The notes under the pieces were generated by a model. The model was not told the origin of the DNA. It made no database searches and worked only from the letters and a program-made list of their open reading frames with translations. Positions 31,701 to 43,359 of a DNA stretch of 64,000 nt are shown piece by piece (position 1 is the stretch's first letter; each line of letters begins with the position of its first letter). Location of the stretch: NCBI GenBank assembly GCA_014607495.2, contig CP053149.1, forward strand, positions 15,078,120 to 15,142,119, written 5' to 3'. The position numbers and the translations under genes were made by a program. Source of the DNA: Carposina sasakii. Taxonomy: Eukaryota > Arthropoda > Insecta > Lepidoptera > Carposinidae.

Positions 31701-32271
31701 TGACCGAGTAGGGTTGCCAGAGTCAGGCTTTTTGAGTGCGACCACCAGTGGACCATGTCCGGCCTGTCAGGCTTTTGGTAGGCTTTTCCCCAAGGGGTTA
31801 GGGGCTTAGGCCCGCTTAAGCAATATAATACTAGCGACAGCGAAGTTCGTTAAGTTATTGAAACATTTATATGTCTATCCGATTGCAACCCATTTTATGC
31901 TTTAGCAATGGTTACAAATTCTCGGTAGAGTTTGAATTTTCATTAAGTAATAGGCAACTTACGTGAGTTTCGGGCTAAATATTTTAAAAAAATACGCGCT
32001 CGCTCCGCTCGCGCATCTATTCTATACTTGCCCTGATTTTCACTTTTTAATTATGGGATTCATAAACTCACGTCACCCAATTGTTTTGCCTTCCCGGACT
32101 TTCAAATTTCGAACAAATTGTTTGTATGGGAATGTAGAAAAGGAATGTTTTAGACATGTTCAGGCATTTTTTAAATCCTAAATAATGTAGGGTGTCCGGC
32201 TTTTTTACCCAAATGTCCGGCCAAACAGACTGGTCTGTCTGGCTTTTCGACCTGACAACCCTATGACCGAG
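31701..32271. mobile_element. hAT-type MITE with perfect 8-bp duplication
   Basis: Element 31709-32263 (555 bp) lies between TGACCGAG copies (31701-31708 and 32264-32271). Ends are TAGGGTTGCCAG and, reversed from the right, TAGGGTTGTCAG, followed by imperfect inverted matches (GCCTGACTC-like against GGTCGAAAAGCC). An 8-bp duplication with TAGGGTTGCCA-type tips is the hallmark of hAT elements. There is no transposase frame (longest 72 codons, no motif), so it depends on a hAT transposase elsewhere. Confidence 0.92.
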
Positions 32272-32446
32272 TATGCATAAATATGATTAGATATGGTAAA
32301 TTATTTCCATGTTCGGTTGAGGCTGATGCCTCTTCTACAATGATGCATCTGATCTGCAGAATGCACTAGGTAATTTGGTCGTATTTAGTTGATAAATGTG
32401 GAAGAAAAGAGTACAGGTGGATATCCACTTAGAATCATTATTTTTT

Positions 32447-32750
32447 TACCCTTATTATATATGGTGTCGGCGCAATATGATTTCGAAACTCTAAATATTT
32501 TCAAGGATTTGGCGTTTGATTTACGGCTGGCTATCATACACTAAGAATGGTACGTCGATTTCGCCTGGGTAAATGGGCAAAGATTTCCAGCGAGTTGGTG
32601 CCTGAAAACGGACATCGTTGCAGAGGTAGACCAACGAAGTTATGGTCCTAGGACCTGGAGGTTCCGAATGGCAGGAGAAGAAAGGATTGCGAGGCGTAGT
32701 CTTAAGAGTGGGAAGGCCTTTGTCCAGCAATGGGAATTCTACAGGTAATT
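32447..32750 (+). pseudogene. Degenerate LINE C-terminus
   Basis: 'GTCGGCGCAATATG' and 'TTTACGGCTGGC' match 25.4 kb. Downstream one frame reads RCRGRPTKLW then stops, and another frame picks up RIARRSLKSGKAFVQQWEFY. These resemble the end of an insect non-LTR reverse transcriptase (compare GRPLARWTDDL...GEAYDQQWTAIG in the LINE at 35.9 kb). It has multiple stops and at least one frameshift, and no intact domain. Confidence 0.55.
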
Positions 32751-32798
32751 ATAAAATAATATGGAAAGGATTTTCTAAAATTAAAACGACAACAAAAA

Positions 32799-33583
32799 GC
32801 GGGTGGGGCTGTGTCGGGGCACACGGCCGTTGGTTTTAACGTGAAACGTCTATGTTAGCGAATCGCTTTTAAAGTAAAAGATTGAAATGAAAACAAGATG
32901 GACGCTGTTTTAAGTATTTTAATAAAAAAAGAACAGGTACGTAATAGAAACATAAAATACATAGCAAATGTTTATATATTTATTGTCACTTTCTGGTTAT
33001 TTTAAATAGCAGCCGCCCACGACTTCGTCCGCGTGAGGGGGCGTTGTACTCGTGCGAAGCCGGGCAGGTTGTTGTATAGACTGTAGCCTTCCTTGGTAAA
33101 TGGGCTATCTAACACTGAAAGAATTTTTCAAATCAGACCAGTAGTTCCTGAGATTAGCGCGTTCAAACAAACAAACAAACAAACTCTTCAGCTTTATAAT
33201 ATTAGTATAGATATAAATACTGTCCAAATTACACTTATTTTTGTATAAATCAATCGGTTCAAATAAACTTGACAAACACACGAAAGAATCACCACGCTAT
33301 AAAGTCGGAGTCACGAGTTACACTGAATAGAAACAAGCGCGAGCGCCGGTTTCGCACAGTTATCGCAGTATCCCTCCCCCGCCCCCCCGCTTGACCCCGA
33401 CACGAACTCAATGTCATAACAGCGAGCTGACTATATAAGTGAAATATTTACACCACATTTTTGTTTCTAAGACCAATAGTTTTTTAATTATTAAGGTACG
33501 ATGATATAGACCTTTTCGTTACGGTCCAGTTTTTAAACCTGGTACCCGTATGTGTCGGCGCGATTTTAAAGACGTTTCACGTC
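32799..33583. mobile_element. Non-autonomous element X, copy 2 (785 bp)
   Basis: Same length as copy 1. I see five single-base differences in 785 positions (>99% identity). It is inserted in an A-run again (ACAACAAAAA|X|AAAACGGG), with AAAA duplicated. It has the same internal Helitron fragment (33006-33191), near-terminal 19-mers and one-sided GC-rich head. Two such similar copies 5 kb apart imply recent mobility or local duplication; different flanks argue for mobility. Confidence 0.92.
33006..33191 (-). mobile_element. Helitron fragment carried inside X copy 2 (H5b)
   Basis: Counterpart of 28028-28213 with two base differences. Its matching position shows it is part of X. Confidence 0.85.
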
Positions 33584-33854
33584 AAAACGGGTATTTCTGT
33601 GTATGAAAACACTTTGCATTTTATCAAGCATGTCTCCGTTACTTACGATTTCGTCAAACTCCAGCCCTCATGCAAGCATTTCATTTACGTTTATGATTTA
33701 CATAAATCGCTTTGAGCGCTTAAAACGTTTATTTGCACTGAATACTTTATGCGCTGTAACATTCTGTACTGTGTATGTAACGACTTCTTTTTATTTGACG
33801 ACGGATGGTAGGAATTCAATAATGGATTCTAATACTGAAACCTACGGCTGTGGC

Positions 33855-34000
33855 CAAAATGTGGTAATCAGAACTGCAAGATCATTAAGGAAATTCCACA
33901 ACCGCATTAAGCATAGCGGGGATAGCTGTAAAGGATAGTGATGTCGACTCTTACGACATGCACGGGTGCAAATGCAGCTGCACCGGTGTGATGAATTTGG
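33855..34000 (+). repeat. Dispersed repeat family D, copy D4
   Basis: 'AATCAGAACTGCAAGATCAT', 'GTCGACTCTTACGACATGCA' and 'AATGCAGCTGCACC' match D1. The family end 'GATGTATTC...AAAGCCCCGCATCAGCACAGG' appears displaced at 34269-34318, so the copy was split by ~270 bp of other DNA. Confidence 0.6.
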
Positions 34001-35826
34001 TGAGAGCGAGATGTCCCACTTTTAAGCGTCAAACTCACAGAGCTATTAATAACTAGTTAAACTAAGTGGATGTACTTTGCATGTAAAAAATAGACTTAAG
34101 AATTAGAATAGAGACTCGTTCTCGAGCCAGGGCTGAATGAATTAAGGCTGATAGAAGTGGTTTGCAATCCCTTTTTACACACCAAGTAGAAACACTTTCC
34201 TTGTCTAATTATTACTTGGCTCTGTGGATTTGACGTTTAGAAGTGAAACATATCGCTCTCACCAAATTCATCATACGGGTGCTGATGTATTCAAGGAAAG
34301 CCCCGCATCAGCACAGGTGGCTAGGTCATACAGCACAAATATTCAATAAAATCATATTCATGGTAACCCAAACAGGTGCGCGATAATACCGTGAACGATC
34401 TTCAGACGTTCGCTTAGAAATTGCTTCGGGAATGCCCTTGTGTAGTCGTTAGGTCGCCCGTGGAGGTATGGAGCGTGTCGTTTATGATAGTGGAATGGAA
34501 TGTTCGAGTGCTCGATTCAAAATGTTAGCAGTTTTAAAAAAGATCTCTTTGCTTCATCATGTATCGAAAAAGTGGGAGTAGAAAAGGTTCCGTTTCCGAA
34601 AAAAGGCTGATCTCTTTAAAATAGTTTATAAATTTTAGTAATTTTCAAGAAGTGGCAGACAAATTACGAGTAGCTAAGCTGTAGGTACCTATCCGTTGAA
34701 AACGATCCAACATAGTTAATTGTAGGTAGGTATTCATTTGGTTTTGCTAATAAAAATACATATGTCGCCCTCGATCGTATTTTATAAAACGTATTTTACG
34801 AATTTAAATATGATTACTAATCTATCCTATATGGCACATGAATCAAATTGAAATCTATCGTCGTGACAAAAAGTAAACTAAAGCACAGACAATATTTGCT
34901 TTCATGCCAAACAAGTGACAGAGATTTTAAACTGTCAGTCATTGAGTGACGTCCGGCGTCCGCCATACGTACGTTCAACTGTATTTGTTTTAGGATCTAG
35001 GCCGTTCGGTTAACGCTAAAAATAAAAATAAAACCAATGTTCGCTTTTCAAATTCAATATCAAAGTTTTTCACACGTGCCCGCCGGGCGTGAAGTCCGCT
35101 TTGCACTGGTTTGAACTGAATTAAACTGGATCATTCCGGTTTGGCGAACGTCTTTTGGCAAAAGAAAGTGTCTCATAGAATTCCTTTTGTTTCGTAAAAA
35201 TAGTGAATGTAACGAGTTTGTGGGTTAAAAGCGGGATTGACCTATATTTCTTAACGGCTAAGAAAGTAGGCTAGTTGTGTAAGCTAAGTGTATGTGCTTT
35301 TGTTTAATTTGATTGCCAGCCTTCATATAGGTACATACTTAAATTGTTTCGTGCGTAGGTACTCTTTGGTATGATAAATTAAATTCATACCTACTATTTG
35401 TAGAGGATGGAAATTTTGACGGACATTTTCGTCGACTCTGATAAAAGACAAAACATTTTTAAAAATAGACATGAGTCCAATTTTTAGACAAAACCTAATC
35501 TTCCGAAAAGGGAGTTCATGTCATATGACCTCGAGTTAAGTGCTCGAGTTAGGTCGTAACCTTTTTATGTCCCGGGGGTGTAGGACTCGGCCACATATGG
35601 GCAATGGCCTTTAGGTATGTTAACTAGATTTTAAAAAATGAAATAAAGCGAAGTTGAGATATTAATAATAGGTACCTACATATAATTAAAAAAATAATAT
35701 CCCAATCCCAATTACTCATATACCAACTAATGTTATTAAGCGAAAGTAAGTTTGTTTGTTTATTTGATTGTTACCTCGTAACCCTTTACTTACTTTACCA
35801 ATGTTCTTTAGATTTTGCATACAAAT
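34001..35826. other. Gene-free stretch
   Basis: Apart from the D end at ~34.3 kb nothing is recognised. 34940-35170 is less AT-rich but shows no frame or motif. Confidence 0.45.
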
Positions 35827-36247
35827 AGCTAGGAGTCATCATCATCATCGTCAGCCTATTGCAGTCCACTGCTGGTCGTAGGCCTCCCCCAGTGTACGCG
35901 ACATGACTCGACCTCCCGTTTTTGCCATCCAGTCACTACCAGCCGTCCTCTTTAAGTCATCGGTCCATCTGGCCAGAGGGCGCCCAACGCTACGCTTGCC
36001 GAGGCGCGGTCTCCATTCGAGAACCCATTTACTCCACCGTCCATCGGTTCTACGACAGATGTGACCGGCCCACTGCCACTTCAGTCTGCTACATTTCGAG
36101 ACTATGTCTGTCACTTTGGTCTTCTGCCGGATAATCTCGTTTCGGACTTTGTCCATTCGCGAGATTCCGAGCATTGACCTTTCCATAGCTCTCTTAGTGG
36201 CATGTAGTCGGTAAGCTAGCTCCACCGTCTGGTTCCAAGCTAGGAGT
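35827..36247 (-). pseudogene. 5'-truncated LINE (RTE-like) C-terminus with 10-bp duplication
   Basis: Insert 35837-36237 is flanked by AGCTAGGAGT (35827-35836 and 36238-36247). On the minus strand ~127 codons stay open to the stop at 35851: LHATKRAMERSMLGISRMDK, KWQWAGHICRR, GKRSVGRPLARWTDDLKR, ending GEAYDQQWTAIG. This is the conserved tail of insect endonuclease/reverse-transcriptase LINEs, downstream of the RT domain, which is lost. The transcript's 3' end is an (ATG/GAT)n tail. The open frame and neat duplication suggest a young dead-on-arrival copy. Confidence 0.9.
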
Positions 36248-36312
36248 ATGAAGAAGAAAATAGGCAGACATTCTGTAGTCCACACGAACAAAGTTGCAGG
36301 CAACAGCTAGTA
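36248..36312 (+). mobile_element. Helitron 3'-end relict (H9)
   Basis: 'CTGTAGTCCACACGAACAAA' followed by GCAGGCAACAGCTAG|T is a decayed form of the family's 3' hairpin and CTAG end. Only the last ~45 bp are recognisable. It directly adjoins the LINE duplication. 36313-37326 shows no recognised feature. Confidence 0.6.
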
Positions 36313-37326
36313 TGTTATAAATTAATTACATACAAAATCATTTTTATAGTTTCATTATATGTTTAATAAAGTTGTAGAAACTTGTAAAAGTTTTTTATAG
36401 GTGTTTAATTATATAACGTTTTTCGATAGTTTGAAGTTTTATGCGACCGAATTGATTACACCTATGTAATACTTCTTGTGATATTAAATCGAGATTAGCT
36501 AGAATCCTTTGAACTGTAATATATACGCACCCTTATATTCCATTTAATCCTCCTTTGGGGCAATATGTCGATGGTACATTTTATGGTCGAAACAGTGTTG
36601 GATTAATACCGGGTTTTGAGGAATTCACCAACGATATTGCTTATTGAGTTTTAGACGAAGTGCTGAGAAATAAAAGTTTTTTTTTTAATACTTTGATAGT
36701 AAATTTTAAAAAATTGATTTACTTTAAGAACTCTGTAAAGTATACATGAATGAACGGATCTCCTGACTCGATCACGCAGAGTAAACCCCGACATAGACTG
36801 AGGCAAAAGCACTTCGTAGTTTCCTGAACCGTTTTACTTCACATCCAAACTTGGATTGGACCTACCTATTTAAACCATCTGTCCTAGGTAACATATTCGT
36901 CAACAACTTCGAGCATCAAGCTCCCGAATAGCACCAGCTGTCGGGTGTTTACTTGCACTAAAATAAAATCGTCGAAATCCCTACGCAACGTCACCAATCG
37001 TCATCAGCTTCATTGCCTCCTAGATATGCTTTCAAAAGTAAACAGTTCTTAACCTGCCCCAAATCAAAATCTTTTGATACATCTTAACTCTATGGTTAAA
37101 ATTAGATGACGACTTGGAACCAATTCAGATATAGATATTGCCACACTGCTTTAGCGAGCTTTTGTTATTTTTTCTGGCAACACTCCATCGTAACTAAACA
37201 GTATTAATGTAATTAGGTTTGATTGGATATAATGATGAAATGCTAAATGTTTGTTTTAATAGAAATGCACTTTAAGCCTCCGGCTCGAGTTTAAGTATGC
37301 ATGAGCACATGTAAGTGCTAATAGGT

Positions 37327-37576
37327 GTCATCAGCCTATAGCAGTCCACTAGTACACGTAGGCCTCCCCCAGAGCACGCCACAATGCTACTGCCATAGAG
37401 GAGTTTTTTCCATAGTCACTACGCTGGGCAAGCGGGTTGATGACTGCAGTACCTAGGTATATTAATAGGATTTTTTGACTACGTTGTCAACACGGAAGGC
37501 GATGCTGCCCATCTATTGGGAACTTTTAATTACCTCATATGGGGTGGGTATTCTACGTTGCCGAGAATACACGGCA
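37327..37576 (-). mobile_element. Retroposon copy S4 (decayed)
   Basis: 'TCATCAGCCTATAGCAGTCC', 'CGTAGGCCTCCCCCAGAGCA', 'TCACTACGCTGGGCAAGCGG', 'GTTGTCAACACGGAAGGCGA' and 'GCTGCCCATCTATTGGGAAC' follow the minus-strand order of S1. No duplication was found. Confidence 0.8.
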
Positions 37577-39058
37577 CAATAATAATAAGGTGCTTTAAAA
37601 ATATTTAACTTTCTTCTTAGGGAGTATACGAGTATTAACGTAAAAGGATTTTTACTGTGAAAAATTCATTTTGATTCAAACATTTTGTTTTGTATTTTGT
37701 TGATTGGAATATTAAAGTAGACTATAGAAAATAACTTTAATTACTTCGAACGAATTTTTTTATTATTTAGGTATAAAAATAGTTTCAGTTTATTGTGTTG
37801 ATTGTTTTTTGGAATAGTATTGCAACGATAGGCTATGGTTACTGCATGACGGTTTTTAGCTTCGCTTTGATTGAATGAGGTTTTATTACCTAGGTAGGTA
37901 CTGCATAGTAAAAAATACTGATATTGCTATTAAAACTTCTAACCTATATTAAAAAAAATATTAGGATTTTATTTATTATTGTTCAGAGTTATTTTATATT
38001 TGGCAATACAGTCAGTACTTTTGCTCACTGCGAATGTTTCAAACTGTCTGTATTCAGTCAATATACCTATAGGTAAAAAGACAAATGTTCAAACCATAAT
38101 TTTGACAAATAGAAAATTTTATCCTGTATCTGTAGTTTATACTATCATAACATAGTTTAAAATAAAGTTGTTTCTCGCTGTCTGTATGTCCTATGTATGT
38201 ATCTTTTTAACTACGCATCCGATATCAATGTGATTTTTTTAAAATAGAATCAATGATTCAAGAGGAAGTATAATATATATGTATAGTAAATCATTTAGAA
38301 AAAGTCATTCTGCTGAACTACCAATAAAAAAATCTACATTTAAACGTTTAATGTAATCTTAAAACAATCAAACATACCGGGAAAAAATCGGTCTAATCTT
38401 CTTCGAATGAATTCAAATTAGTGAGACGAATGGTCGTTAGCAAATTATTTTTACATTTTAAAATATTCCAAGACTATTAGTAAACCTATTTTAAGATGCC
38501 TAGTGTTCTAGCGCTTGACACTAGTTTTTCAATAGTAAATCAGTCTTTCTTTCTGTTACACGTGTAGTTACGTACTCGCTATAAATACCCACGTATTTAC
38601 CTAGCCACGTCCTCGTGGCGAGCTAAGTCTATAATCCCTGCCTGCACCGTATTTCATGATAGAGAGTTTCAAACTTCCGTCATTCAACGGTCACGCTCCG
38701 AGCATTTCACATCCATTTTATCAGGCAGACATTAGGGATTCTGCATTTTCGCCACTATGTAACGAAACATTATTTCTAGCTGGGTATGTATGTTTTCAGA
38801 TGCTAATTCCTTTTCTATTTTGGCTATTACAATCTTCCTAATATTATTAATGTGAAGGCTTGTGAGAATTTGAGGATGTTTTGATATTTAAGTCTTTATT
38901 ACTCTCTCGAAAAACGGATTGTGCTTCATTGACTATTTCGCATCTGAATAATACAAAGGCTATTACCTATAGTTTACGTGGACGAAATCGCTGGCGTTTA
39001 CCAGTACTATATCTATAATTAGACAAAGGCTATTTAAAACAACATTTAATTACTCTAT
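37577..39058. other. Gene-free AT-rich stretch with one R repeat
   Basis: A decayed R copy lies at 38163-38285 ('CTCGCTGTCTGTATGTCC', 'ATTCAAGAGGAAGTATA'). Short GC-richer DNA at 38580-38770 has no motif. Confidence 0.5.
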
Positions 39059-39240
39059 TACCCAAGTAGCACAAGAGGCTGTATAGCAACTGAATATTGG
39101 ACTACAATTACCCTTGAAGTGGTATAAGAAAGCTGCATAAAAGCTGATTCCGAGCTTATTCAGCCCTTAAACCACTTAAATGGGCACAAATTATTCAGCT
39201 CTAATGTCACATAAGCTGCTTAAGAGCGCAGAATCAGATA

Positions 39241-39495
39241 TTTAAGAGAGTTATTAGGGGTAACAGGTGTTGTAAGAGCTGAATATCAACTGGTTAAGAG
39301 ACCATGTTACTCTTTATTCAGCTGAATACCTAAGTAATGTATCACAACGGGCCTGTTGGTGGTAGAAGCAGAAATTTAAGAGAGTTATAAGGGGTAACAG
39401 GTGTTGTAAGAGCTGAATATCAACTGGTTGAGAGACCATGTTACTCTTTATTCAGCTGAATACCTAAGTAATGTATCAAAATGGGCCTGTTGGTG
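39241..39495 (+). repeat. 134-bp tandem duplication in element E
   Basis: Units start TTTAAGAGAGTTAT at 39241 and 39375 and end GGGCCTGTTGGTG. Only a few differences separate them (TTATTAGG/TTATAAGG, GGTTAAGAG/GGTTGAGAG, CACAACGG/CAAAATGG), so the duplication is young compared with most of the region. Confidence 0.92.
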
Positions 39496-39969
39496 ATGCG
39501 TGACTGTAGAAAATAATATTTTTGTATATTCATTTTATTTATTATTGAAAAGTGACCGTAGTAACTTGTGACAACATAAACGTAAACGCCATATTAATGG
39601 CGGTGTCGTTTCATAATATATTTATCGGTACCAAGTAAACGGAACGGTTTTCTTTATTAGTGCAAGAAAATTGTGTGGGAATGCAAATTTACTGACAGTA
39701 TATGTAATGTAATATATGTATATTGTCTAAGAAGATTTTGGTGCGCTACGAAAATATTGTGTTTTTAAATAATATGGTAATAAATGATGTAAATAAGCTA
39801 TATGTTTTAAAATCTTGGTCCAACAATTTTCAATATTTGGACAGAACTATTAAATAAATAGAGACTGTTACGATATAAGAAGTAAAACCTAATTTAATAA
39901 GTTCGTAATTCATGCACAAAACATAAAAAAAATGTAAAGTAAATTATAATATTTCCAGGTTAAAATGGT

Positions 39970-40445
39970 GGTTGATGTAAAACAGCTATGTGAACCGTTA
40001 TTTATCAAAGGGCTGTTTAGTGATTCACTTGTGAACCTATATTCATCAAAGGACTGCTTAGTGTTTCACATGTGAACCATTTCTCATTAAAGGGCTGTTA
40101 AGCGTTTCACGTGTGGAGCATTACTTATTAAAGGGCTGTTGAGCGATTCACCTGTGTACTGTGAAACAGTTCAAGAGCAAAGTAGAATTAAACATGTAAC
40201 TCTGTATGCAGCCTTGGTTGATGTTAAACAGCTACGTGATCCGTTATTTATCAAATGGCCGTTTAGTGATTCACTTGTGAACCTATATTTATCAAAGGAC
40301 TGCTTAGTGTTTCACGTGTGAACCATTACTTATTAAAGGGGCTGTTAAGCGTTTCACGCGTGAACCATTACTTATTACAGAGCTGTTAAGCATTTCACGT
40401 GTGAACCATTACTTATTAAAGAGCTGTTAAGCGTTTCACGAGTTA
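39970..40445 (+). repeat. 41-bp monomer array in element E
   Basis: Each monomer carries the inverted pair TTCAC-NN-GTGAA plus 'CATTACTTATTAAAGGGCTGTTAAGCG'. The pair starts at 40024, 40065, 40106 and 40147, then 40270, 40311, 40353, 40394 and 40435, a 41-bp step with one 42. The two blocks repeat as a ~246-bp higher-order unit (GGTTGATGT-AAACAGCTA precedes each). Six pairs are perfect, with centre bases TT, AT, TT, GT, GC and GT. Confidence 0.92.
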
Positions 40446-40917
40446 AAGTTAAAGCCATTTATTTTGATATACTAGTGAACCTCTAAATATCCATGAGGCA
40501 TCTTGTGAACGTTTAAACTGCCGCCGCTATATGCAGACAGTGTCAATGGATAAATAAAGGCTGCTTAGCGGTAAATATGTTCAGCGCTAAGATATATTAT
40601 GGGCCACAGGTGTCCCGTTATGCGTCTATTGGCTTAATATTATGAGAACTTGTGCCCCTTTAATGATTCAGCTCAATAACAGTTCACAAGTACTTTCTTA
40701 TATTGCTCTTCGCTCTTTCTATAACTCTTTGCGTTTTAAGGGTATATTTGTGACCCATAATGCATCTCTTATTTACCCTTAAGCTGTTTAAATATCACTG
40801 ACTGCTATTATGCAGCTAAGGGACCACGAGTGTATTCTTATATGAGTCTTAATACGCCCAGAGCTGTGTATAGATCAAAAAGTGAGTATTTATTCAGCTA
40901 TCTGTGCTACTTGGGTA

Positions 40918-41970
40918 GGTGCTCGAACATTGCTTAGGGACACATGGCCAACATACCGATTACGAATCAAATGGCCACGTCTCTACAGATCTCAGGTCTC
41001 TTAGTTAATCAAAAGAGTTGATCACAGGGGCCGTAGACAAAGTAATATTATTATTCGATCGAATTGTTAAATGTAGCTGATTAAATATATCGTAATACGC
41101 TCAAACCAAAAACACTAAATTGAATAACACACGAATAAGGAAATCAGCTAAACTGTAACTTGGTAACAATAAATGCCATAATCAGCCTTACTAAAGTAGG
41201 TTAATATCTGAATAACAGCAGAATGCAGTTAGTCATTTAGCAACTGTCTAACCTAATGAAATACCGTGACCTTTAAAATAACCTAAATTACTGGTTTTCC
41301 ATGAACGTTAGCATAATAGCATATACACCACAATATAACGCTACAGCCAAGTTTATCGAGGCCAGCCCGCCTAGCATGACCACGCATCGTGGATATCGTA
41401 TCGTCTCTATGCAAAATTCAACATGGCGGCTATATTTATCGTATTTTGACAGGCTAAATGTAGATAAACCGGTTTACCATATCGTGTTTCGCAGGTTATG
41501 CTAGGCTTGCAGATGTAAAAGATCAGTAATGAGTTGTTGGCTCATCGCTGAGAAGACCATGAGATACTTAGTCAACTCTTATAACGTACAAAGAAAGACA
41601 TACAGTTTATGTATTTTAATAAAACCCGCAACAACAGAACCAAACTAATATATTTAATTAAACTTTCCCATATCACTTTTAATAAACTTGTCTCCAGCAT
41701 TTATAAAGCACAAGGAGTTAAAACCGTGCCCGTTCAAGTTTCCCCATAAAGCCTTGGCGAAACTGCAGGACTTTGCATGCGGCACAATGCCGGGCCAATT
41801 ATTCGGAGATTACCGCCTACTGCAGCCTACTGTGAAATGTGCTGGGGACTTACCTATATAATGGAAAAGTTAGCTTGGTTATAATGTAAAAAAAAAATTA
41901 ACTATCAGAGATCGAGATTGCATTCTCAGATTATAAAACAAATCATTGTTTTAGTACAAAATTTGGAAAG
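40918..41970. other. Gene-free stretch with a D fragment
   Basis: Fragment of family D at ~41515-41600 ('GGCTCATCGC', 'TTAGTCAACTCTTATAACGTA'). Otherwise nothing recognised. Confidence 0.5.
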
Positions 41971-42203
41971 GATAGTAGTGTCGTAGCACCACCCCATATC
42001 TGCCTGTGGGTATCATAAGAACCAATTAGGGGTTTCCAGGAGGTGGGCAGCAGCTCCTTTCGTGTTGATAACATAGTCCCAAAAATCACACTGCGGTTGC
42101 CAACCCGCATGTCCAGCGTGGTTACTATAGACAAAAACCTTCCTATGGCAAAAGCCTTGTGGCGAGTCCTGGCGCAGGCCTACGTCCAGGCTGATGAGAT
42201 GTT
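41971..42203 (+). mobile_element. Retroposon copy S5 (decayed)
   Basis: 'GCACCACCCCATATCTGCCT', 'AGGAGGTGGGCAGCAGC', 'CCTTGTGGCGAGTCCTGGCG' and 'CAGGCCTACGTCCAGGCTGA' follow S1 order, with a deletion of 'CAGTGGACTGCAATA' near the 3' end. 42204-42870 has no recognised feature. Confidence 0.8.
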
Positions 42204-42870
42204 ATAATTCATTGCTATAATGGGTGAAAGTCGCTGTAAAATTAGACTTTCGACATTCAACCTTTGTGAAGCTTTTAAGAAACATGCGGTTAGTCTCGTT
42301 TGATATTTCAAGCTTTATTATATTGAATCGTCTCTTAATGTATGGGCATTATTTACCGTGTGGTAGGTAATAACAAAATATAAAGTACCTAACGTTATTA
42401 CAAAAATATAACTAAAAATGCAACGAATATATAATCATTCCGACCTGCTTTTAAAGTGAATTTCTTTGAAATCGTAACTTAACGACGACTTTATCAGTAG
42501 AAGGAAAGTTTAAAATTTAATTAATTTATATAAATCAAAACACAGCAATTAACTTACGCCAGACTATATACTTAGTCCAGATTTAAACAGTATCTCAACT
42601 ACAATAAACTTACTTACATACATATGATTCATAACCTCACACCAATGTCCCATAGAAGTAAACAGAGATTATAGATCTTCATTTAGTATTTAACTTTAAC
42701 TTTATTTAATTTAATTTCCTCACAGAATAACATTTAAGCATACATAAATACAGACTTCAATACATTGTGCAAGGACTGGCGCCTGAAGTAGGCTAAAAAA
42801 AGCCTGTAGTACAGGACGCCAGGCCCCCCACCAGAACACGGAAGAGTACTTGAATATGCTTACAACTTAA

Positions 42871-43359
42871 TCTTAATATATATAAATCTCCTGTCACGAT
42901 GTTTGTCCGCGATGGACTCCTAAACTACTTAACCGATTTTAAATTAAATTGGCACACCGTGAGCAGTCTGGCCTGATAGCTTAGATCTTTAATTATAGGC
43001 AAATTCTTAATATATATAAATCTCCTGTCACGATGTTTGTCCACGATGGACTCCTAAACTACTTAACCGATTTTAATTTAAATTGGCACACCGTGAGCAG
43101 TCTGGTCCAACTTGAGAGATAGGATAGCTTAGATCTTTAATTATAGTCGCAATTTTATTTTATTGCAAATTATTTGTCTATAATTAATTGACAGTCACAA
43201 TTATCTGTTAACTCCAAAAGATTCTAACATATTATGTCGATACTTTTCGACTGGATTGAGTAAGTAATCAATAGATGGCACTGCTATGGTAAACCGACAA
43301 ACGTGTCATATAAGCTACAATTAAATTTCCACGCGGACGAAGTCGCGGGCGTCCACTAG
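42871..43359 (+). mobile_element. Helitron H6 with duplicated 5' end
   Basis: Starts A|TCTTAATATATATAAATC and ends CACGCGGACGAAGTCGCGGG...CACTAG|T. The first ~130 bp (from TCTTAATATATATAAATC to 'TTAGATCTTTAATTATAG') occur twice, at 42871 and 43005. The first unit lacks 'TCCAACTTGAGAGATAGGA'. The interior differs from H1-H4, so only the 3' hairpin region is shared. Non-coding. Confidence 0.88.

Larger units (their letters stand above)
39061..40915. mobile_element. Element E: 1.86-kb TA-flanked repeat-bearing transposon, family unknown
   Basis: Starts CCCAAGTAGCACAAGAGGCTG. The reverse of its right end is CCCAAGTAGCACAGATAGCTG, giving ~21-bp terminal repeats between TA dinucleotides (39059-39060 and 40916-40917). 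Many short inverted CAGCTGAAT / ATTCAGCT motifs lie in the outer parts. Inside are a 134-bp tandem duplication and an array of 41-bp monomers. No transposase motif is seen. The 60-codon frame at 40139-40321 runs through the array. It is most likely non-autonomous. Confidence 0.8.
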
